Made by a program: the position numbers and the translations under genes | In this document: positions 19,935-28,080 of the stretch, piece after piece | Layout of the letters: each line of letters begins with the position of its first letter | Position numbering within the stretch: the first letter of the stretch is position 1 | DNA from: Bifidobacterium asteroides | GTDB lineage: Bacteria; Actinomycetota; Actinomycetes; Actinomycetales; Bifidobacteriaceae | Length of the DNA: 64,000 nucleotides | Reading direction: 5' to 3' | Assembly: GCF_003202755.1 (NCBI RefSeq) | Contig: NZ_QGLK01000005.1 | Location: 372,001 to 436,000, forward strand | The notes under the pieces: generated by a model | Database searches by the model: none | Told to the model about the DNA's origin: nothing | The model's input: the letters and a program-made list of their open reading frames with translations, nothing else

Positions 19935-20498
19935 TTACCGATCTGTTCGTTTCGTAGACAAATCAATCCAATACCGTTCTACTGGCTGACCAGATCTGCT
20001 GGGGAGCACATTCTCCAGTTGCCCGCCACGCGAAAGGATGGTCCGGCGGCTGGCCAGATTCGACGGGGAGCAGGTAATCAGGACCCGGCTCATACCCAGA
20101 GCGGCCGCCCGCCGCAAACATTCAACCAGCATCAGCCCGGCATAGCCCCGCCGGCGACAATCCGGACGAACTGAATAGCCGATGTTGCCGCCCGTACGCA
20201 GAAGCGCCTGCGTAAGCTGCAACCTCAGCTGAATCATCCCCACCAGTTTGCCGCTGGGGTCCATGGCGGCGAACTGCAGAGCTGGCACAAATCCCGGCGG
20301 CAGATCATCGCCACGCGCCTGATGAGCCACCTCAGGCAGGCCTGACCAACGAACCCCATCCAGGCTGTGGCAGCCCTCCAAGGGGCCGAGACCAGCCGCT
20401 TCATCCTGAGGCTGAGAACGGCAGGCCTGCAGATATTCCCAGATCATTTCGGCATCCACCGCCCCCGGCCGGTCCAACCTCACCAGATGGATTCTCAT
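19935..20498 (-). CDS. GNAT-family N-acetyltransferase
   Basis: This 187-residue protein is a GNAT acetyltransferase that uses acetyl-CoA. The acetyl-CoA loop appears as RPDCRRRGYAGLMLVECLRRA (motif A, R-x-x-G-x-A) near residue 113-130, preceded by the beta strand GGNIGYSV and followed by VLITCSPSN and a GGQLE-containing strand typical of RimJ/L-like members. The start at 20498 has a strong GAGGAGG site. The acceptor is not predictable. It is monocistronic in appearance; 293 bases separate it from the response-regulator gene. Confidence 0.88.
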   Translation of the reverse strand: MRIHLVRLDRPGAVDAEMIWEYLQACRSQPQDEAAGLGPLEGCHSLDGVRWSGLPEVAHQARGDDLPPGFVPALQFAAMDPSGKLVGMIQLRLQLTQALLRTGGNIGYSVRPDCRRRGYAGLMLVECLRRAAALGMSRVLITCSPSNLASRRTILSRGGQLENVLPSRSGQPVERYWIDLSTKRTDR

Positions 20499-20791
20499 GG
20501 TCCACCTCCTCTGTCGAGTGCTTGACCACCACTTTGTGTTTCAGCTTACCTGAGCAGCATTCAACGGAACTGGGGTTTTCAAAGAGGACAAGCGCCACAG
20601 GGACATCGCGCACATGGGTGAATAGTCGGAACTCAATACAGCAAGAATCACAATGTTTAACAAGGTTCTTCCAAACTTAAGTTCTGTTCTTCAGTTCCCA
20701 GCTTCATCAGGTCAACGAAAGCGTAGCTCTGGAATCTATTGTTCTTTCTGCTTTTCTCCTCGCGATGCCCTGAACAACTGATCAGGGATCG

Positions 20792-21466
20792 TCAGTCAGA
20801 CATTCCGGCCTGAAACCATGTGATGACGATTTGTGTACGGTCTCGCAGGCCGGTCTTGTCGAGTATGCGACTTACGTAGCGCCGGATGGAGGTGATTTCG
20901 AGAGTGAGACGCTGGGCTATTTCCTGATTGGACAGCCCCTGAGCAATGAGCCCGGCTATCTCGTACTCCCTGGGGGTCAACTTATCCAGCTGCTGCCGGG
21001 CCTGCGGGTCACTGACCTTATGCCGTGCATATGCTCTGTCACGGTTGATGAGCTCTGCTGTGATACGGGGGGTGAGCACTGCGTCACCATCGGCCACTGC
21101 GTGAATGGCTCGATGCAGGTCTCTGGTGGATACGTCTTTGAGAAGAAATCCATAAGCTCCTGCGTGCAGACCAGTGAAGGCATAATCGTCTTCGTCATAG
21201 GTGGTCAGAATCAGCGTACGAATGTCGGGGAACTCCTTGGCAATGACCGCAGTGGCACTGATGCCGTCCATCACCGGCATGCGAACGTCCATGAGGATTA
21301 CCCGAGGAAGTGGCTGTGCGGCTGCTTTCATCTCCCGAAGTATGGTCACTGCCTCCTGACCGTTGGAGGCTTGTCTGACGACCTGTAAATCGTGGTCGGA
21401 CTCGATCATGCGTACCAACCCCTTGCGGAGGAGTGCAAGGTCATCGACCAGCATCAGGTCAATCAT
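20792..21466 (-). CDS. NarL/LuxR-type response regulator
   Basis: A 224-residue regulator with an N-terminal receiver domain (acidic DD near residues 8-9, phospho-acceptor Asp60 in ILMDVRMP, Thr in ILTTYD, Lys in LLKDV). Its C-terminal LuxR helix-turn-helix runs LTPREYEIAGLIAQGLSNQEIA. It overlaps the kinase gene upstream by eight bases, so the pair is translated together. The ABC pair next to it (22762-24920) is the natural target, as in bacitracin- or lantibiotic-sensing modules, although those more often use OmpR-type regulators. Confidence 0.93.
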   Translation of the reverse strand: MIDLMLVDDLALLRKGLVRMIESDHDLQVVRQASNGQEAVTILREMKAAAQPLPRVILMDVRMPVMDGISATAVIAKEFPDIRTLILTTYDEDDYAFTGLHAGAYGFLLKDVSTRDLHRAIHAVADGDAVLTPRITAELINRDRAYARHKVSDPQARQQLDKLTPREYEIAGLIAQGLSNQEIAQRLTLEITSIRRYVSRILDKTGLRDRTQIVITWFQAGMSD

Positions 21467-22724
21467 GGGCGTTGCCCTCTTTCTCGCCGGCGCAAGGCAG
21501 GATGGCTTCTACAGTCCATCCTCCATTCTTGCCCGGTCCGCAACTCAGACTCCCTCCCATCAGTCGGCATTGCTCGTCGATTTGTTTGAGGCCCACTCCT
21601 TGATGATCATGAATGGCCGGTTGCTGATCGCCCAAGACTTGCCCATGCTCATTCCCGTGCCCATCATCGTGAATGCTGATGCGGAGGGTACCGTCCTGCT
21701 CATAGTCGCGGGAGATGACGATGGTGCTCGGGTCTGAGGCATGTCGGAGCGTGTTGGTAATTGCCTCCCTGCTGATGATGAAGCAGAGGTTGTCCTGTCT
21801 GGGATCGTGCCGCTGATGCCCTGTTTCGGTAGACACGACAGCCAGACCAGCCGCGCGGGCATGGGCGATTACGGGGTCAAGCTCGTCGAGCGTGTGCAGC
21901 CTGGAGCCATAGCTGCGCCCATCATCATCGGACTTTTCAGGTAGCGCCTCATGCTCTTGAACAAGGGTACGGACGGCTTGTCGGGTGTCGGCCAACCCAT
22001 CCCTTGCCACCTGATTGATGTCTTTGAGCACCTCTTGCAGCTCCTCGGTCTCAACCGAGTCAGCGAATCCCTGGGTCAGGGCAATGATTGTGGTAAGGTC
22101 ATGGCCCACGCTATCGTGCAGCTCCCCTGCCACCTGGGCACGTGATATGGCCTGATCCCTTTGCCTGGCAAGCATCTCAGAGCGGATGCGCTCCTGCTCC
22201 TCACGCTGCTGCGTCTCGCGTCGAATCCGGTAGGACCTGACAGCTATGGCAGCGGCTACGACAGCCATGATGACAGCCATCCTGGCCGACCATTCCAGAA
22301 AGAGCATGTGCCCGGCATGCATGCTGATGGCGACCAGACTGACGGCCGCGGCTGTCTCACCAACGCCTGTCGCAATCCTGGGCACGGACGATAAACAGAC
22401 GCAGAAATAGAGAGCGCCCACCAGGGGTATCAGGAAGCTATCGTCCGAAGTGGCAAATGACAGACCGATGTATATCAGGGTCTCCATGATCGTGATGAGC
22501 AGGGAAAGCTGCCTGCTCCAATACAGCAGGCAGGAACACAGGAATCCGATCAGGCCGATGACCGTCTTCCAAACGGGCAAAGGAATGTTCTCGGCCCAGA
22601 CTGGTGGAAACGTAGGGGCGCTGACATAGAGAAGCGCATAAACCAGGCTCAGCACAGGCATGACAAATCTGGTCAAGCGTTGATTGCTCAACAGCTCGAA
22701 TAGGTTGGTTGCTATGCCCTTCAT
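21459..22724 (-). CDS. Sensor histidine kinase (HisKA_3, NarX/DesK-like)
   Basis: A 421-residue kinase. The N-terminal half has about six membrane helices (residues about 18-165) and no large extracellular domain, so it is an intramembrane-type sensor. A coiled linker leads to HisKA_3 with phospho-acceptor His203 in GELHDSVGHDLTT, then a HATPase domain with the N-box SREAITNTLRHA and the GVGLKQI glycine box. The start at 22724 follows a GAGGGGG site. It partners the overlapping NarL-type regulator. With the adjacent ABC pair it probably senses an antimicrobial peptide or cell-envelope stress. Confidence 0.92.
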   Translation of the reverse strand: MKGIATNLFELLSNQRLTRFVMPVLSLVYALLYVSAPTFPPVWAENIPLPVWKTVIGLIGFLCSCLLYWSRQLSLLITIMETLIYIGLSFATSDDSFLIPLVGALYFCVCLSSVPRIATGVGETAAAVSLVAISMHAGHMLFLEWSARMAVIMAVVAAAIAVRSYRIRRETQQREEQERIRSEMLARQRDQAISRAQVAGELHDSVGHDLTTIIALTQGFADSVETEELQEVLKDINQVARDGLADTRQAVRTLVQEHEALPEKSDDDGRSYGSRLHTLDELDPVIAHARAAGLAVVSTETGHQRHDPRQDNLCFIISREAITNTLRHASDPSTIVISRDYEQDGTLRISIHDDGHGNEHGQVLGDQQPAIHDHQGVGLKQIDEQCRLMGGSLSCGPGKNGGWTVEAILPCAGEKEGNAHD

Positions 22725-22761
22725 CGCGCCCCCTCACGCCGTATGCCGAGGATGCCCAGGT

Positions 22762-24183
22762 TCATTCGCCAGTGTACTGTGCTATCACACAGGCAGGGGA
22801 ACGACCTGCTGATTTGCGCACCGTGATCCACGAAGCCAGTGATGCCGCCAAAGTCAGAAGCAGGAAGACCAGCGCCCAGTGGACCCAAGGTATGCCGATG
22901 CTGGCAGCCCCGAAGACCTTGCGGAATCCGACAGCGTAGGCCATGACCGGCAGAAGGCTGGAGGTGAAGGATATCAGTACGGCGGTGGTTGCCATGATGA
23001 ACCCTTCAAGAGCGGCCATGATTTCGAGTTGGTTCGGGTCCGCGCCAGCGATCGAGATAAGGGACAGATCCAGGCTTCGACCATGGGCTGAGATCAGGTA
23101 TCCTGCGCATACTCCAGCCAGCGTGACGACCAGTGCGGGGCCCAGAAGGGTAATGAGCATGGAGAAATCAGAGCTGCTGACATCCAGGTTGGGAGGCAGC
23201 AGATGACTGGAATCGGCGCTGGTCTGGTAGAAGGAATCGGTCATCATCAGCAATGAAACCCCCACGACCAGCGGTAGGACCGTGGAGCTGAGACTACGCA
23301 TGCGGGCACTGGCTTGCCGGCAAGCGATCAGCCATGAGGGCTGGCGAGGTGCGATGATCCTGGTCCAGCCGCTGGTGACCGTGCCCAGCAGGGAGGGACC
23401 TGCCAAGCAGATTGCGGCCAGCAGGAGCATGAAACCGAAAGTGCTTCCCATGGCGATAGGCAGGATGGGCGCAGCGGTGTGCAAACGGACCAGTTGCTCA
23501 TCAGGGATGGTCCGCGCTTGCATAATCGGCATCAGCATGATTGCCAAGGCTGCCAACAAACACAAGGCAGCGGCAATACGACGAGCCAAACCTGTTGTTT
23601 TTGGAGGAATGTTTGCAGCACGCAGAGATTCCACGGGACTGATCCTGCTGATGGTCCCGATGGTCAGCAGCGTGCCGATCAAGGCCACCAATACCCCGCA
23701 CGAGATTCCTATCGCCCAGGAAGCCAGCTGGTGACTGGCGATGAAAGGCTGCCTGCCGATCAGGAACTGGGAAGTCTCCCATGCATAGAGGGGACGGGCC
23801 AGCAGAAAAGAGGCCGCCAGCGAGACCACACTGGCCGCGAGCGCCAAGATGAATACGCGCATACAGGTCAGCGAGGTCAGTTGCCAGGGCGTTGCGCCTT
23901 GCAAGGCTAACAGGGCAAGGTTGCGCCGCCGCTGGTTGATCACCGACGAAACGACCTGCAGAACGATCAATACTGCGGCAACGAGAAGTGCGACAAAGGG
24001 GATCATCAAGTTTTGGTAGGCGGTGCGACCTTGCTCGGCCATGCCGGGAAGGTCGCCCAAGGCCTTGGCTGAAGAGAGCATCATGGCAAGCAGGCCGACC
24101 ATGGTTTGCGAGGCGATCAGCACGAGGGCGACACCAGACCAGGCCAAGGGGGCATCCTTGAAATCTCGAAGAAGAAGTCGCAT
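22762..24183 (-). CDS. FtsX/MacB-type ABC permease
   Basis: A 473-residue permease with about ten membrane segments and two FtsX-like repeats. The cytoplasmic INQRRRNLALLALQGATPWQL segment (shortened: RRNLALLALQGATP) is the coupling region shared with the paralogue at 38210-39640. The start was placed at 24183, where its ATG overlaps the ATPase stop (TGATG). Together with that ATPase it forms a MacB/BceAB-like system, which in relatives removes bacitracin, lantibiotics or other peptides from the membrane. Confidence 0.9.
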   Translation of the reverse strand: MRLLLRDFKDAPLAWSGVALVLIASQTMVGLLAMMLSSAKALGDLPGMAEQGRTAYQNLMIPFVALLVAAVLIVLQVVSSVINQRRRNLALLALQGATPWQLTSLTCMRVFILALAASVVSLAASFLLARPLYAWETSQFLIGRQPFIASHQLASWAIGISCGVLVALIGTLLTIGTISRISPVESLRAANIPPKTTGLARRIAAALCLLAALAIMLMPIMQARTIPDEQLVRLHTAAPILPIAMGSTFGFMLLLAAICLAGPSLLGTVTSGWTRIIAPRQPSWLIACRQASARMRSLSSTVLPLVVGVSLLMMTDSFYQTSADSSHLLPPNLDVSSSDFSMLITLLGPALVVTLAGVCAGYLISAHGRSLDLSLISIAGADPNQLEIMAALEGFIMATTAVLISFTSSLLPVMAYAVGFRKVFGAASIGIPWVHWALVFLLLTLAASLASWITVRKSAGRSPACVIAQYTGE

Positions 24184-24920
24184 CAGATGCCCGCTTTCGG
24201 CACAGGAACCTTGTCGGCTGTAACTATGCGACCGTCGCACAGATGCACCAGAGTGTTGCAACGGGAGGCGACTTCCGGACTATGGGTGACCATAATCACT
24301 GCATGGCCCGGTCGACCGGCGAAGGCAGCGAGCTCATTGACGACCGCGTTGCCGGTCTCCTGGTCAAGGGCGCCAGTAGGCTCATCGGCGAAGATAATGT
24401 CGGGATCCGAAATCAGCGCACGGGCCAGGGCAACCCGCTGCTGCTCGCCGCCTGACAGGAGGGTCACATTGGTCTTGAGTAGCCCCCTGATGCCCAGTCT
24501 GCCCAGCAGCTTGAACGCCTGATCCTCCGGCCAGCGAGTCTTGCGCAGAATGAAGGGCAGTTTGAGGTTATCCTCCACGCTCATCGAAGGCACCAGATTA
24601 TAGGACTGGAAAACGAAACCCAGGTGCGCACGGCGGAATCGCGCTGACGCTGCAGGCCCCATGGCAGAGATGCGCCGACCCAGGACTTCCACCTGGCCCG
24701 AGCTGACGGGTTCGAGACTAGCCAGGCAGTAGAGCAGGGTTGATTTGCCGCTGCCCGATGGCCCTATAATCCCGGTCATGGCTCTCCAAGATGCAGTGAA
24801 TTCTACATTGTCCAGGAGAGTTAAGGCCTCCCCCTTCCTAGGCGACACCTGCTTGCACAGGCCAGATGCATGGATAGCGAAGGGCTCGCTCAGGTCGGAA
24901 GGATTGGCGATACGCTTCAT
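24183..24920 (-). CDS. MacB/BceA-type ABC ATPase
   Basis: A 245-residue ATPase with Walker A GPSGSGKSTLLYCLA, Q-loop FVFQSYNL, signature LLSGGEQQRVALARAL, Walker B DIIFADEPTGALDQ and H-loop VTHSPEVA. This pattern is the MacB/LolD/BceA subgroup. It is clearly paralogous to the ATPase at 37512-38213. ATG at 24920 overlaps the stop of a 31-codon upstream ORF (24917-25012), so its translation appears coupled to that small ORF. Confidence 0.92.
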   Translation of the reverse strand: MKRIANPSDLSEPFAIHASGLCKQVSPRKGEALTLLDNVEFTASWRAMTGIIGPSGSGKSTLLYCLASLEPVSSGQVEVLGRRISAMGPAASARFRRAHLGFVFQSYNLVPSMSVEDNLKLPFILRKTRWPEDQAFKLLGRLGIRGLLKTNVTLLSGGEQQRVALARALISDPDIIFADEPTGALDQETGNAVVNELAAFAGRPGHAVIMVTHSPEVASRCNTLVHLCDGRIVTADKVPVPKAGI

Positions 24921-25012
24921 GGCAGTATCCAGTGCTCGCAAACGGGTGAACGCCGGTATGAGCCTGTGATGCTCTGTACGTGCGGCGATGCGTATTGAAC
25001 CGGTTGTTTCAT
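24917..25012 (-). CDS. Putative 31-residue peptide coupled to the ABC ATPase gene
   Basis: This short ORF has an excellent ribosome site (GGGAGGGAG, about 6 bases before ATG 25012) and ends in ATGA, overlapping the ATPase start at 24920. The peptide begins MKQPVQYAS and ends SPVCEHWILP, with several Ser/Thr residues and one Cys. Such an arrangement suggests either a regulatory leader peptide or a small translated product. No family is recognised. The ATPase itself lacks a good site of its own, which supports coupling. Confidence 0.5.
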   Translation of the reverse strand: MKQPVQYASPHVQSITGSYRRSPVCEHWILP

Positions 25013-25419
25013 CGGAGCTCCCTCCCTTAGCACACTTGCGAGGGCAAGAGATCGCCTCGCAGGGACGATTCTTTCAATCTGAGTACGGGGAATCAACGTC
25101 GGCCACCACTTCGCCATCTGCAGACGACAAAACAGTGCCCGATTCACTGCGCAACGGATAGGAAACCGCTCTACGCTTTGGCAGAAGCTTTTGGCAGACA
25201 GGTTCGTTTACTATCCGGTATGGGTCCCGTCAGCAAGTTCAGGGTTTGCCCCACCCCTCCCCCCTACAGATCCCAACAACCTTGTTAAGTGGACGGAAAG
25301 GTAGCGTTTCAAATTGATATTCTTCGTTAATCTGCATGGGTTCTCGGTCTTGCTTCGCCCGAGAACCGGCTTGCCGCGAACTGGAAAAATCCAACACAAA
25401 CATGTAGTGTTGAGATGTT
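25013..25419. other. Intergenic region before tRNA-Lys with 9-bp hairpin
   Basis: No gene is supported here. It must contain the leftward promoter of the ABC operon. A perfect 9-bp inverted repeat GGTTCTCGG (25339-25347) / CCGAGAACC (25359-25367) with an 11-base loop could end a transcript on either strand, although neither side has a T-run. Conversely the hairpin might be a processing or pausing signal near the tRNA. Confidence 0.45.
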
Positions 25420-25492
25420 GCCCCTCTGGCTCAATGGTTAGAGCAGCGTCCTTTTAAGTCGTGGGTTGTGGGTTCGAGTCCCACGGGGGGCA
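25420..25492 (+). tRNA. tRNA-Lys (anticodon TTT)
   Basis: A 73-base cloverleaf: acceptor GCCCCTC pairs with GGGGGGC (one G-T), D-arm GCTC/GAGC, anticodon loop CTTTTAA giving TTT, T-arm GTGGG/CCCAC with TTCGAGT loop, discriminator A; CCA is not encoded. The anticodon stem GCGTC/GTCGT has a T-T mismatch at positions 30/40 and a G-T at 27/43, so it is weaker than usual. It stands at the edge of an AT-rich accessory region. Confidence 0.93.
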
Positions 25493-25600
25493 CTTTGGAT
25501 TACCGATTATTTAATACCAGCCACTATGCTCCGCACAGATCATCTGCCTGCGCAACAGTGGGCCAGGTTCCTGATACAACTTTGATCTATTTGCCGAATC

Positions 25601-25906
25601 TCAGTATCTACCGCGCCTACCCAACACCTGATCGTGGGAACCTAGTCGTAAAATATAGGCAGCATCGCCCTCCCTATGCGACACCAGCAGCAGATCTCCA
25701 GCATTGCCCACATGGCACTCATAAACAGCCGCATAACCTTGCAGCATATACATCAGATGATGCGCTTTCAATGCCTGGAGCGACGCTTCAGAATTCTCCG
25801 CTATCAGATCTAGCACCTCCTCGACCGGCTCTAACGGGACGTGCCTGCGAGCCATGCGCTTCAGGTCTCTCGTAAAAGCACCAGTGGGAACCAGCGCAAG
25901 CCTCAT
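25601..25906 (-). CDS. YafQ/RelE-family toxin (mRNA endonuclease)
   Basis: This 101-residue toxin resembles YafQ, a ribosome-dependent mRNA interferase. Family features are the start FTRDLKRMARRH, the central KAHHLM where YafQ usually has DH, and the C-terminal YECHVGNAGDLLLV and LRLGSHDQVLG with conserved His/Asp residues. Its ATG overlaps the antitoxin stop by four bases, the usual antitoxin-toxin coupling. It probably arrests translation when the antitoxin is degraded. The reading frame is intact, so the toxin is likely functional. Confidence 0.88.
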   Translation of the reverse strand: MRLALVPTGAFTRDLKRMARRHVPLEPVEEVLDLIAENSEASLQALKAHHLMYMLQGYAAVYECHVGNAGDLLLVSHREGDAAYILRLGSHDQVLGRRGRY

Positions 25907-26193
25907 CGATCCGCGCCAGCAGCTGCTAGCACGCCATCCACCAGGTCCTTTCCTGTGGCGTACCCCCTAGTCTTCCCCCTCATGGCCAGACGGCGCGATT
26001 CCTCCAAGGCCTCCTCGGTTTCGGCAGGTAGATCCAAGCTGAAGTCCAAGGGGATCCGCTGCTCCCGAATGATCTGCTTGTAAAAAGCTCTGGTGACCGT
26101 AGTCATATCCAGACCAAGCTCCTTCACGATATGATCCACCTGTTGCTTGTCCGCATCGGATATACGCACCGTAACCTGAGACATCTTCTCCAT
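25903..26193 (-). CDS. RelB/DinJ-family antitoxin
   Basis: This 96-residue antitoxin begins with a ribbon-helix-helix DNA-binding region (MSQVTVRISDADKQQVDHIV then LGLDMTTVTRAFYKQII), the RelB/DinJ pattern. The C-terminal half would wrap the toxin. ATG 26193 follows AAGGTGG at proper spacing. It would repress its own operon through the inverted repeats at 26217-26277. Confidence 0.9.
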   Translation of the reverse strand: MEKMSQVTVRISDADKQQVDHIVKELGLDMTTVTRAFYKQIIREQRIPLDFSLDLPAETEEALEESRRLAMRGKTRGYATGKDLVDGVLAAAGADR

Positions 26194-26216
26194 TGGAGCC
26201 CACCTTCCTCGTTGTC

Positions 26217-26277
26217 TGTAATTTTGCATAAAAGTACAAAATTACAGCAGATATCTTACTTTAATGCAAAATTGCAG
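26217..26277 (-). promoter_or_regulatory. Promoter and palindromic operator of the toxin-antitoxin operon
   Basis: A perfect 10-bp inverted repeat TGTAATTTTG (26217-26226) / CAAAATTACA (26237-26246) has a 10-base spacer. A further CAAAATTGCAG (26267-26277) repeats the right arm exactly 30 bases away. Read leftward, a -35 TTGCAT (26264-26269) and -10 TGTAAT (26241-26246) with a 17-base spacer overlap these repeats, so antitoxin binding would hide the promoter. Confidence 0.75.
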
Positions 26278-26884
26278 TGCATGGTAAGGCATTAATGCGC
26301 ATAGCTGACAGCAATAACACATGTCTATTGCTTCATGATGCGCTGGGCGACTCCGATTACTCATACTTCCAAGCCATCTTCGACGAAGTGGACCTCTACG
26401 GAGGCGATACCCAGAGGTCTTCCGCTACAACCAAAGTCGCCCGAACGAGAATAACGCCGAACACAGCTGCACTCGCCCCTTAGCAATAACAGCCTTGGCC
26501 CCCACACAGCTGATTGATCATGGATACACCGCGCCAGAGGTCTTCTGGGCCTATCACCATTCCGGTCCTTTCCTGGATGCCTTCAAACAAGAAGAAATAA
26601 GCAGCCAGGTCATAAGGCAAAGTCACTTTTACCTTATTAGGAGTACCTATGTCAGAAAACAAACTAGTCATCGCTGAAGAAGAGCTACACAGTTTGGAAA
26701 GCCGCAGGGTCACATTTAACATTTAGAATAGGGAAGATATCGGCCACTTCCTGACATAGTGGACTTACTTCATAAATTTCAAGTCATATGAGAACAGCTA
26801 CAAACAGGTTAGGAGAGGATACAAACAACTCCAAATCCCGCATGAACTCACCACGCCAGGAGAAAAGAGGATAAGCCGTTGGGT
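26278..26884. other. Gene-poor, AT-rich stretch with decayed short frames
   Basis: No intact gene is supported. A 25-codon ORF at 26649-26726 (+) starts MSENKLVIAEEELHSLESR after a good AGGAG site but stops early, so it may be the remaining 5' end of a lost gene. An open frame at 26495-26677 (+) with PEVFWAYHHSGPFLDAF has protein-like composition but no convincing start. The stretch probably holds debris of accessory genes. Confidence 0.4.
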
Positions 26885-27919
26885 CTAAAAAGGAAGGGAG
26901 ATTCTAGGACGCACCTTGGAAGAGTGAGCGGAGCTTGGCTCTGCACCCTCTCCGTTCGCCCCCGAGATCGTCACAGGAAGCACATAAAGATGCTCGTCTA
27001 ACTTTTCCCCGTTGATTTCTTTGAGCAATACATCTACGAGTGTAGAAGCCAGCCGGCGATAAGGTTGAATGACCGTAGGAAGTATTGGATACGCAATCTG
27101 GTAGACGAAAGAACCGTCATAACCGAAAACAAATAGGTCTTCGGGAATGCGCCGACCTGATTCTAGGGCTTTGCGCTGAACGGCAAGGGCCACCAGATCA
27201 GAGGCGAAGACTCCATCGACAGTAGGATTGTCCACCAGAAAATCGTTTGCGGTCGTCAAATATGTAGAGAACTCAAATTGGTTCAAATCTAGTTCATAGG
27301 TAGCGCAGGAAATGCCCTCCTCATGCATCCGCTCTGCGAAAACCTTATGCCGCTCAATCGAGGGAGTTCGGACTTTAGAAGATCCAATGAACTGAGCCAC
27401 ATTTCTACATCCACGGTCAATAAAAGCTTTAGCAGCCAACATGCCGCCTTGAACATGATCCGCGCTCACCACCGGTATGGCATCAGCAAGAAACCGGTCC
27501 AAAGCCACTATCGGAGCTTTGATATCGGCATAATTGATATCGATGGAATGACTGCCAATGATAATGCCGTCGACCTTATTAGCCGTGAGCATGTCAAGAT
27601 ATTTTCTCTCTTTATCAGAAGAATGCATAGTATTACACAGAATCATTTTGTAGCCCCTCTGATTAAGCTCATCCTCAATCCTCGATGTCATAGTAGCGAA
27701 AAATGGCTGCACTACATCAGGTATCACCAAGCCAACAATATTTGTTCTGTTCGTGTACAGGCTACGTGCGATTTGGTTCGGCTGGTAATGAAGCATGTCT
27801 ATTGCTTCTTGAATCTTATTTCGAGTTCCCTGAGATATATAGCCTCGGCTGTTGAGATACCGGGATACCGTATTCTTGGAAACTCCCGCTACCCGAGCAA
27901 CATCTGTTATAGTGACCAT
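26885..27919 (-). CDS. LacI-family regulator of the GH91/ABC locus
   Basis: A 344-residue repressor with helix-turn-helix TITDVARVAGVSKNTVSRYL, hinge near PNQIARSLYTNRTN, and a full sugar-binding domain (VVALDRF-type centre, FGYDGSFVYQ near the end). The start at 27919 follows AAGGGGG. Downstream of the ABC importer operon and in the same direction, it is separated from it by the hairpin at 28035-28067. The two identical LacI-type operators at 31828 and 31905 are its likely targets, which would make it the repressor of both the transporter and the GH91 gene. The ligand is probably a fructose-containing oligosaccharide. Confidence 0.92.
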   Translation of the reverse strand: MVTITDVARVAGVSKNTVSRYLNSRGYISQGTRNKIQEAIDMLHYQPNQIARSLYTNRTNIVGLVIPDVVQPFFATMTSRIEDELNQRGYKMILCNTMHSSDKERKYLDMLTANKVDGIIIGSHSIDINYADIKAPIVALDRFLADAIPVVSADHVQGGMLAAKAFIDRGCRNVAQFIGSSKVRTPSIERHKVFAERMHEEGISCATYELDLNQFEFSTYLTTANDFLVDNPTVDGVFASDLVALAVQRKALESGRRIPEDLFVFGYDGSFVYQIAYPILPTVIQPYRRLASTLVDVLLKEINGEKLDEHLYVLPVTISGANGEGAEPSSAHSSKVRPRISLPF

Positions 27920-28034
27920 ACCTATCCCCCTTCATAATTGCTATATTCAGGGAGTAGATACTCATTCGTTGACTTACTCTCCCTCACTCACCTTTTAGTG
28001 TATGTGCAAACTATCAAATCTCTGAAATAGAGAC

Positions 28035-28067
28035 CCCGACTGATGCCGAGAAGCGGCACCAGTCGGG
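28035..28067 (-). terminator. Strong 14-bp stem-loop after the ABC importer operon
   Basis: CCCGACTGATGCCG (28035-28048) pairs with CGGCACCAGTCGGG (28054-28067) around a 5-base loop, with one G-T. It lies 14 bases after the permease stop. The T-run is poor, so termination may be partial, but the stem is the strongest in the region. Confidence 0.65.
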
Positions 28068-28080
28068 AATATATTGCTCA

